Made by a program: the position numbers and the translations under genes. The notes below the pieces were generated by a model. The model saw only the letters and a program-made list of their open reading frames with translations. It was not told the DNA's origin and did not search any database. A DNA stretch of 64,000 bases from Polaribacter sp. MED152 (GTDB lineage: Bacteria; Bacteroidota; Bacteroidia; Flavobacteriales; Flavobacteriaceae): positions 992,001 to 1,056,000 of the forward strand of contig NC_020830.1 of the NCBI RefSeq assembly GCF_000152945.2, written 5' to 3'. This document shows positions 7,501-13,500 of this stretch, piece by piece (the stretch's first letter is position 1; every line of letters starts with the position of its first letter).

Positions 7501-10218
7501 AATGCTCAGTTAACAAATCCTAATGGGCAACCAATTTCGAACACTAACTTACCAAATCAAGTAAAAATTAATTTACAAGCTGGTGTTAATTATCTAAACG
7601 TAACTGGTTCAGATTTAAATAACGTAAGTGTATTTACTTATAACAATAAGCCTAGTGCAACTAATATTTTAGTAATAAATGTAGATGCTGCAGGATCTTT
7701 TGATTGGACCGTTTGGAATCAAGCAGGCGTTGGTCAGCAAGATGCACCTTATATTATTTACAACTTTTATAACACAACTACTTTAAATGTTGTCGGTAAC
7801 TCTACAGTTGTAGGTTCTTTATTTGCTCCTTTTGCAGATATAAACAAAACTGTAAACCAATCTAACATAGAAGGTCAGGTTATTGGAAAATCATTTAATC
7901 ATGCAGGTGGAGAAGTACACTCAGCCAATTTTGTTCCAACAATTTCTGGTTGTACTACTAGTACAGGTGTTGCACCAACTGCAGAGTTCAATGTAAACTT
8001 GAATAACCAATGTTTTGATGGTAACTCATTCGAATTCACAAATACATCAAATACTGGTAACACATCGCAACCAAATGACCCTATTACGTATGCTTGGGAT
8101 TTTGGAGATGGTACTACTAGTACGTTAATGAGTCCTACTAAAACGTATGCAAATTCTGGTACATATACTGTAACCATGACTGCTACTAATGGTGTTGGTT
8201 CAGATACAACCACAACTCAAGTAACTGTTAAACAAGATTTAGACATTACATTAACAATTAACTCTACAAGTAATGGTGATGGAAGTGTTACAAAAACTTT
8301 CACAGTAGATAATCCAGCTGTATTCCAAACTTATGATTGGTCTTTAGTTGAATCTGATGGAACATTAGTTGCCAATCTTGGTACAAATGTAACTACAGTA
8401 AATGCAACTATTACAGATGCTGGTTTATACTATGTAGAAATTGTTGCTGAAGATCAAAATGGATGTACTAAAACACACAGATTCCCTGTAACAGTAACTT
8501 CAGGAGAAGTTACAGGAGGTAATTCTGGTGGAGTTGAGTCTGAGTCTTTAGGAGATGCAATCTCTAAGATTTATGTGGGTAGAAAAAAGAACTCTGTTCC
8601 TACAACTTTCGTAAAATCTGATGCTAATCTTTACAACAAAGCTAAGATGAAAGCTGAGCAGCCTTATCAAGGTAAAGGGCAAACTATGTTAGACATGTTC
8701 CCTACTGAATTAGTAGCTGGTAATATCGCTAATGTTACCTCTCCTACTGATATCTTAGATTACACAATAGCTGATGAAGTATTATCTGTAGATTTCTCTT
8801 TAGATGGTAAAACCAAAGGGGTAGTTTTAGGTGTGAAAACATCAGATAAAATCTATAACCATACCAAGGCCTCTTGTGATAGATTAAGAGGTGCTGAAAT
8901 CTTAAACATTCAAACTGTACAATTAGAAGGTTACAACTTCTTAATGCAAGGTATTAAGCAAAGAAATGGTGTTGTAGAATATGCGATCTCTTTTGCAACT
9001 GCTAAGAATAATAACGATACTAATTATACCATTCAAACCAATTGGTATGTAAACAACTACATCAAGTTTAACGATGTATATAACTTCCAGGTTTGGACTA
9101 CAAACCCTGCTGATACTCAAAAATTAGTAGTAGATATTTTAAACAACTTAAAAGCATTTATTCCTGTAACTCAAACAGAAGTGCAGAAAGTGCCTAAAAC
9201 ATATGCTGCTAAGATTTCCAGAGAGAAAAATGAACTTGTAGTACTTTTAAGAAGCACTCAAAAAGGATTGAATACTGAGATCTCTATGGAAGAAATCTAC
9301 TCTGAGACTGCTAACAATGTGAAGTTTAGATATAACCCAGTAAACACAGAGTTAGAGCAAACTTTAAGAGTAGACATTGCTGATGGATATGAGTATGATG
9401 GTTTAGTAAAAGTAGATGGTGAAGTTGAAGATGCCTTTTATCATGCAGATGGTAACTGGGGATTAGATTTCGATTCAAACTATACTAAAATTAAAGAGTA
9501 CTTTGTATCAAATAGTTTTGATAGAATCTATCAAGATGATGAGCATGCTATCAACAGGAACGTAGCACTTAGAGCAACGAGTGATTTTGATTACTTAACA
9601 CTTTACAAATCTTTATTACCTGGTACTTTAGCTGCTGATTATTCTGAGTACAACTACTTATCATTCACAGCAAAAGGTTCTGGACTAATTGAATTAGGTT
9701 TAATTAAAAAATCTATTGAAGATTGGAAAGCACAATATAGAGTAATGGTAGATTTATCTGAAGAAGAGCAAACTTATTATGTACCTTTCGATATCTTTAC
9801 ATCTAGTGCTAGTCAAGAAAAATTAACAGCTGAAGATTTAACAACATTATTATTTACGTTCTTACCTGTTGAGGCGCAAACAAAAGAGTTAGATTTAACA
9901 ATCTCTGATGTAAAGTTCACCAAAATAGCAGTTGAAGATCAAATTGTAAATAAAATTGAGAAGTTTGAAAATGAATTTATGGCATATCCAAACCCTTCTC
10001 AAGGTAATGTAAACTTGTTACTATTTAGTCAAGTAGATACTGAAGCAACTGTAACTTTAACAGATATTACTGGTAAAACTATTTACAAAGAAAACGTAAA
10101 CTTAAATACTGGTAAAAATGAACTAGACTTTAACTTTAGAGTTAAAACTGGTGTAATGTTACTAAAAGTAGCTAGTAAAGAAACAAACTATGGTACATCT
10201 AAAATAATCTTTAGATAA
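1585..10218 (+). CDS. Giant T9SS-secreted adhesin with thioester-like domain, 15 Ig-like repeats, choice-of-anchor A and PKD domains
   Basis: 2877 aa, cell-surface adhesin. Order: signal peptide 1-43 ending GVLAQ; thioester-domain-like region ~90-250 with FCL (Cys118) and AVAVWHYTD (Trp192); a beta-rich galactose-binding-like region ~358-490; fifteen Ig-like repeats of 81-82 aa at 491-1807, each with a Cys at its start and most with a second in the motif AADGDC, interrupted after repeat 2 by a SprB-repeat-like segment (653-744); choice-of-anchor A adhesive domain ~1808-2122 starting CNQSP; PKD domain ~2128-2215 with WDFGDGTTS; a second PKD-like domain; then a 571-aa C-terminal module (2307-2877) ending in a T9SS type A sorting domain (AYPNPSQGNVNLLL to KIIFR). 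The C-terminal module is nearly identical to that of the next gene. Family knowledge predicts export by the Sec and T9SS machinery, removal of the sorting domain and surface attachment. The ligand is unknown. Confidence 0.93.
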   Translation: MKKITQPQTKQFVFSTLVKKLNSKVLLTFLLATFLGASGVLAQNTANPTGKESIRQSSNTTAKSGSKTNYEDFSSLNNFSTSSRTNVCSPESSLLITEASSWGISRSTINNSGIPSFCLSLYDTAPKDDDVFNTTLNPAADISFNNNNLSTSSIINKVQRVMSLMKHNSYAPSSAPSSLTDNFYRAIAVAVWHYTDNLDTSNYNYQWTGADGNTYSVSNIKTWVSNGTLSASDAIWLVPEDNDRQPEVMLNENTSSNCCPTSPTLNLSAVTPTNNDGSVKINSSNTTQFYGISTLNAGTYDGPTTIATATALPNSLPATIISNVLNNGGTYIIRAFSNFDDCFTDYTITVPAGTGSTCTSTYASYQKDVNNVNGKNNVAGAPDGSFAEIHNSNQTLVVDFNQTFPAGTEYRITWKVRSGVSGTAYIDLSESTSSNSNFVNHPTRPQTNSNNFITTTVTSNSSFRYVAFDKGDINDVDYDIDAVEVIVCVPCEVADNTTNTTTITENETKTLSGTPAGGTFSIVSGGGSINGSTYTPDDINTNTNVVIRYSVAANGTCSATSDDITFTVTPVCDVVADNTTTTASITEAETKTLSGSPAGGTFSIVSGGGSINGNTYTPADVNGDTSVTIRYTIAADGDCAATTDDVTFSVKVLQSVTVSSTDVTCYGLNDGSITFNFEDATTRTHIEFSLDGGSNFFTKVADDSGSVTYSNLSPGTYDVWVRWGNGEYKRDLGANVTISQPAEIVVNNTTSTASITEGQTKTLTGTPAGGTWSIVSGGGSINGSTYSPADINTNTTVKLRYTVAGSGSCSDISDDVTFTVTPICVTANNTISTASINEGEAKTLTGTPAGGTWSIVSGGGSINGNTYSPADINTNTTVVIRYTIAADGDCAATTDDVTFTVTPVCDVVADNTTSTATINEGEAKTLTGSPAGGTWSIVSGGGSINGNTYSPADINTNTTVVIRYTIAADGDCAATTDDVTFTVTPVCDVVADNTTSTASITEGQTKTLTGTPAGGTWSIVSGGGSINGNTYSPADINTNTTVVIRYTIAADGDCAATTDDVTFTVTPVCDVVANNTTSTATINEGEAKTLTGTPAGGTWSIVSGGGSISGSTYTPANINTNTTVVIRYTIAADGDCASTTDDVTFTVTPVCDVVADNTTSTATINEGEAKTLTGSPAGGTWSIVSGGGSINGNTYSPADINTNTTVVIRYTIAADGDCAATTDDVTFTVTPVCDVVADNTTSTASITEGQTKTLTGTPAGGTWSIVSGGGSINGNTYSPADINTNTTVVIRYTIAADGDCAATTDDVTFTVTPVCDVVANNTTSTATINEGEAKTLTGTPAGGTWSIVSGGGSINGNTYSPADINTNTTVVIRYTIAADGDCAATTDDVTFTVTPVCDVVADNTTSTASITEGQTKTLTGTPAGGTWSIVSGGGSINGNTYSPADINTNTTVVIRYTIAADGDCAATTDDVTFTVTPVCDVVADNTTSTASITEGQTKTLTGTPAGGTWSVVSGGGSINGNTYSPADINTNTTVVIRYTIAADGDCAATTDDVTFTVTPVCDVVADNTTSTASITESQTKTLTGSPAGGTWSIVSGGGSISGSTYTPADINTNTTVVIRYTIAADGDCAATTDDVTFTVTPVCDVVADNTTSTASITEGQTKTLSGSPAGGTWSIVSGGGSISGSTYTPADINTNTTVVIRYTIAADGDCAATTDDVTFTVTPVCDVVADNTTTATTINEGQTKTLTGNPTGGTFTVVSGGGTINGNIYTPADVSTDTTVVIRYTIAADGDCAASSDDVTFTVTEGGCNQSPTDAALGFNVFTLEGLQLSTNETEGSVATGGDLTISGNYQITTNDPGSFQVNNVTVGLVVGGKVNYQSGNSLQINQNTYVKIGESNGSVVWYKDQNNAFSPIRVTKNSSYNSSPRISLQANANQLNVSSTNNPIFESNVIDFASAFQTLRGNSTNLSQYANNAQLTNPNGQPISNTNLPNQVKINLQAGVNYLNVTGSDLNNVSVFTYNNKPSATNILVINVDAAGSFDWTVWNQAGVGQQDAPYIIYNFYNTTTLNVVGNSTVVGSLFAPFADINKTVNQSNIEGQVIGKSFNHAGGEVHSANFVPTISGCTTSTGVAPTAEFNVNLNNQCFDGNSFEFTNTSNTGNTSQPNDPITYAWDFGDGTTSTLMSPTKTYANSGTYTVTMTATNGVGSDTTTTQVTVKQDLDITLTINSTSNGDGSVTKTFTVDNPAVFQTYDWSLVESDGTLVANLGTNVTTVNATITDAGLYYVEIVAEDQNGCTKTHRFPVTVTSGEVTGGNSGGVESESLGDAISKIYVGRKKNSVPTTFVKSDANLYNKAKMKAEQPYQGKGQTMLDMFPTELVAGNIANVTSPTDILDYTIADEVLSVDFSLDGKTKGVVLGVKTSDKIYNHTKASCDRLRGAEILNIQTVQLEGYNFLMQGIKQRNGVVEYAISFATAKNNNDTNYTIQTNWYVNNYIKFNDVYNFQVWTTNPADTQKLVVDILNNLKAFIPVTQTEVQKVPKTYAAKISREKNELVVLLRSTQKGLNTEISMEEIYSETANNVKFRYNPVNTELEQTLRVDIADGYEYDGLVKVDGEVEDAFYHADGNWGLDFDSNYTKIKEYFVSNSFDRIYQDDEHAINRNVALRATSDFDYLTLYKSLLPGTLAADYSEYNYLSFTAKGSGLIELGLIKKSIEDWKAQYRVMVDLSEEEQTYYVPFDIFTSSASQEKLTAEDLTTLLFTFLPVEAQTKELDLTISDVKFTKIAVEDQIVNKIEKFENEFMAYPNPSQGNVNLLLFSQVDTEATVTLTDITGKTIYKENVNLNTGKNELDFNFRVKTGVMLLKVASKETNYGTSKIIFR
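3055..7005 (+). repeat. Tandem array of 15 Ig-like repeat units (81-82 codons) in adhesin 1
   Basis: Units begin at about 3055, 3298, 3817, 4054, 4297, 4543, 4789, 5035, 5281, 5527, 5773, 6019, 6265, 6511 and 6757. From 4297 to 6756 the period is exactly 246 bp for ten units, with very high DNA identity. The first three units and the last are more diverged, and a non-repeat segment (about 3541-3816) separates units 2 and 3. Each unit carries EG(E/Q)xKTL, GGTWSIVSGGGSI and a Cys near each end. Units 5-7 and 8-10 have the same order of sub-variants, indicating a later 738-bp block duplication. Confidence 0.95.
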
Positions 10219-10253
10219 AACATATAAAATATCAATAGTCGAAATAATTTTTA

Positions 10254-10315
10254 GGGGTATTAATTTTTAGACTACTTGATCCCAAGAGCTGACTTACGTC
10301 AGCTCTTTTTTTTTG
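10254..10315 (+). ncRNA. Structured 3' UTR element with GGGG motif and terminator hairpin (adhesin 1)
   Basis: Downstream of the stop codon the sequence TTTTTAGGGGTATTAA is followed by a short spacer, GATCCCAAG and a strong hairpin (GAGCTGAC, loop TTAC, GTCAGCTC) with nine T. GGGGT can pair with ATCCC (one G-U) to make a second hairpin before the terminator. The same layout occurs at 16324-16384 and, with different hairpin bases, at 49802-49859. Whether it is only a terminator or also a regulatory RNA is not known. Confidence 0.5.
10284..10314 (+). terminator. Rho-independent terminator of adhesin 1
   Basis: Perfect stem AGAGCTGAC / GTCAGCTCT with loop TTAC followed by a run of T. Confidence 0.9.
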
Positions 10316-10419
10316 TATTGCATACTGGTTTAATTAAACTTACTTGCGAATAAAAGATAAAAACACTGCTCAATTACTTGATTTTCATATAAATTACGTT
10401 AAACTTATTATAAAAAATG

Positions 10420-10427
10420 TATATTTG
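10420..10427 (+). promoter_or_regulatory. Putative -7 box TATATTTG, promoter of adhesin 2
   Basis: Exact TAnnTTTG match 76 bp before the start codon. It predicts a leader of about 70 nt containing CCCC, ATTAATACCC and CATCCCTA just ahead of the ATG. With the preceding terminator this makes adhesin 2 a separate transcription unit. Confidence 0.55.
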
Positions 10428-10503
10428 CTACACCCCAAAATTTATTAATACCCTATTTCAACTTTAGATTATTATTATAATCTACTAAAATGTTACATCC
10501 CTA

Positions 10504-13500
10504 ATGGATTACATCAATGAAACTGTGGTTAATAAAAAGAACTTCTCACTGCTTAAAATTGCAGCAACGTTTTTATTTATTTTCTTTTCAACCTTAAACG
10601 TAAATGCGCAATGTGTCAATGCTACAGATTGTGATGGAGATGGTATTGCCAATAGTATCGATTTAGATGATGATAATGATGGCATCTTAGATATAGATGA
10701 GTTTAGTTGCCCACCTTTGGCATCTGGTACAATTACATCATTTATTATAGAAAATAAACCACAAACAGCGTCTACCAAAACTGTAAACTCTTTTTCAAAC
10801 TCGGCTTCACCATTTTCTCAAAACACTTCTTATACCCTATCTTATGGAACAAGTTTAGGAAAACGTTTAGAAGGTTTTGTTCTAAGTTCTGGAAATACAA
10901 TTAAGGTAGACGAAGATGCATCTGTTGGTAACATTACCTTTAGAAGAGCTACAAGTGGTACTGCTCCTACCAACCAAATTATTTGGATTGAAAATGATGG
11001 CCATTCAAGTACTGCTAACGCAACTCAATTACATACAACAGAAGTAAACAACATGGCTGAAACCTTTTCGCATGGATTTTACAATGTAGGTAGTGATAAT
11101 GTGTTTGATAATAGTATGTCTTCTCAAAACAATAATAATATAGAAAGAGTAGATGTAGTTTTTGATGATGGTTATTATATTAACTCGAATACTAATCAAT
11201 ACGTAACTGTTGGTGAAAGAGGAAAAAACAATTTTATTGATATTGCAATTATTACTAGTATAGATAATAATGGTACACCAACTTCTTATAGTTCGGTTTA
11301 CAGAGTGACCACAAGTTCTATGACAACCATAGAAAAGTTACCCTCTACAGTATTAAGAAAAGAAATATCAGATACAGAATTCAGACCAAGCACAGCATTA
11401 AATCAAGATGTAGCAATAAGAGCGGTTAATTTTGCAGATTTCGGAGTTGCAAACGGAACCACAGTTTATGGGTACTCTATTTTTCCTCCAGATTACAACA
11501 CAGCTAACCTTTTAGATTGGACAACTTTTCCAACCAATACAAACCCCTCATTAGGTGGTTTAGATTTGGTTTTGTTCAACTATTTTTCATCAGATTGTAT
11601 AAGCAGAGATACAGATGGAGATGGCCTACCAGATAGTAAAGACACAGATTCAGATAATGATGGATGTCCAGATGCTATTGAAGCAAATAATTCGTATACA
11701 TCAGCCACCGTAAATAATACGCTTGTTGGTGGTAGTAATGGAGGTAGTTTACTCAACTTCCCTACTCCTGTTAATAATAATGGAATTCCAACTGCAGTAG
11801 GTACTACAGTAGGTGGTTCTGAGGTTTCTGGACAATCAACTAGCAGTAAGGTTACAACTGCAGAACAAATTACAGTTAATACAGCTCCAACAAGTTTAAC
11901 AGTTAATGAGAATGATAATGCTTCTTTTACAGTTAGTGCTTCATCAATATCAACAACTACTTTTGCTGCAGGAAATCCCAATTATACAATTCCACCAGGT
12001 ACAAATAGCACAGCCAACCTAACCTACAAATGGTTTAAAAATTCGGCTTCTTCATCTATTCTATCTACTAATACAACCTTAAACTTAGGTACTGTTGGTT
12101 TTTCTGATGCTGGAGATTACACCTTACAGATATTTGCTGTAGACAATGTTTGCCCTGAAGAAATAACAGTTACTTTAACTGTAAATGATGTTCCAACAGC
12201 ATCTAATGACACAGCAACAGTAAATGAAAACAGCCCTGCAAACACTATAGATGTTTTAAATAACGATACTTTTGGGAACGATGGGCCTAATACTGGTGCA
12301 ATTTCTTTACCCAATGCAACATCTAGTAATGGAGGAACCTTGTCTGTAGATGATAATGGAACACCAAATGATCCAACAGACGATACTATATTATATACAC
12401 CAAATTCAGGTTTCACTGGTAATGATACCTTTGATTACACCATAACAGATGCTAATGGAGATACTTCAACAGCAACAGTTACTGTAACAGTAAACACTGT
12501 TTTTAACTGTAATCAAAGTCCAACTGCACCTGCCCAAGGTTTTAATGTCTTTGTAGAAGAAAATTTAGAAGTGGTTGAAAATGAGAGTAAAGGTGCTGTA
12601 GCAGTAGGTGAAAACTTAACTATAAAAGGTAATTACAATGTAGCTTCTGATGATTGTGGAGATTTTGATACAAATGGATTAAAAACAGGTCTATTAGTAA
12701 ACGGTCGTGTAAATTACCCATTAAATACGGTAATTAATACAGATGATGATGAGTGTAATTGTGGAGATCCAACCATTGTGAATAATGGAAGTTTTGAACA
12801 AGGAGCAAATCCATCTACTTGGACATTAAAGAATGAAGTTGATATACCTGGTTGGTATACTACTGCTACTGACAATAAAATTGAGATTTGGAAATCTGGT
12901 TTTCAAGGTAAAAATGCACAAAGTGGTAATTTTATTGCTGAAATAAATGCAACACAAAGAGCTGCACTATATCAAGTTATTTGTGCTGAGCCAGGCTCTG
13001 TATTAAATTGGTCTATATGGCATAGAGGAAGACGTGGAATTGATGTAGCTGATGTAAAAATTGGGGTGTCTTTAAATTCTGCAACTACTGTAAGTACAAT
13101 GAGTACCGATCAAAATGCATGGCAAAATTATACAGGTTCATATACAGTGCCTGCAGGAGAAAATAAAGTTTATTTTGTATTTCAAGCGGTTTCTAGCCAA
13201 CCATACAACAACTTATCTTATGGTAATTTAATTGATAATTTTGAAGTAACTAAAACAACTCAGGGAGTATGCCCAACAGGAGGTACAAATCCTGCTGGTT
13301 TGTTAACTGTAGTAAATCCTAATTATTATACTAAAATAGGAAACAGTAATGGTTCTGTGGCATGGTATTTTGATCAAAATAATGCACCAGCAAACATGAG
13401 AATAACTCCAAATGGAACTTATAACTCTTCTTCAAGAATTCAAATGAATAACAACTCACCTACTTATGGAGTGAGTGCAGGAAATAACCCTGTTTATGAA

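Larger units (their letters stand above)
8503..10315 (+). repeat. Long direct repeat, copy 1 (C-terminal module, 3' UTR and terminator)
   Basis: About 1813 bp, running from GGAGAAGTTACAGGAGG inside adhesin 1 through its stop codon to the T-run of the terminator. It matches 14572-16384 almost base for base. The predicted 571-residue proteins differ at three positions (A/V, G/R, I/T), and there is one A/AA length difference just after the stop codon. Identity stops abruptly at both ends. Confidence 0.95.

Noticed and set aside
7899..8213. 104-codon minus-strand ORF opposite the PKD domain
   Set aside because: It lies wholly antisense to a conserved domain and has no recognisable features.
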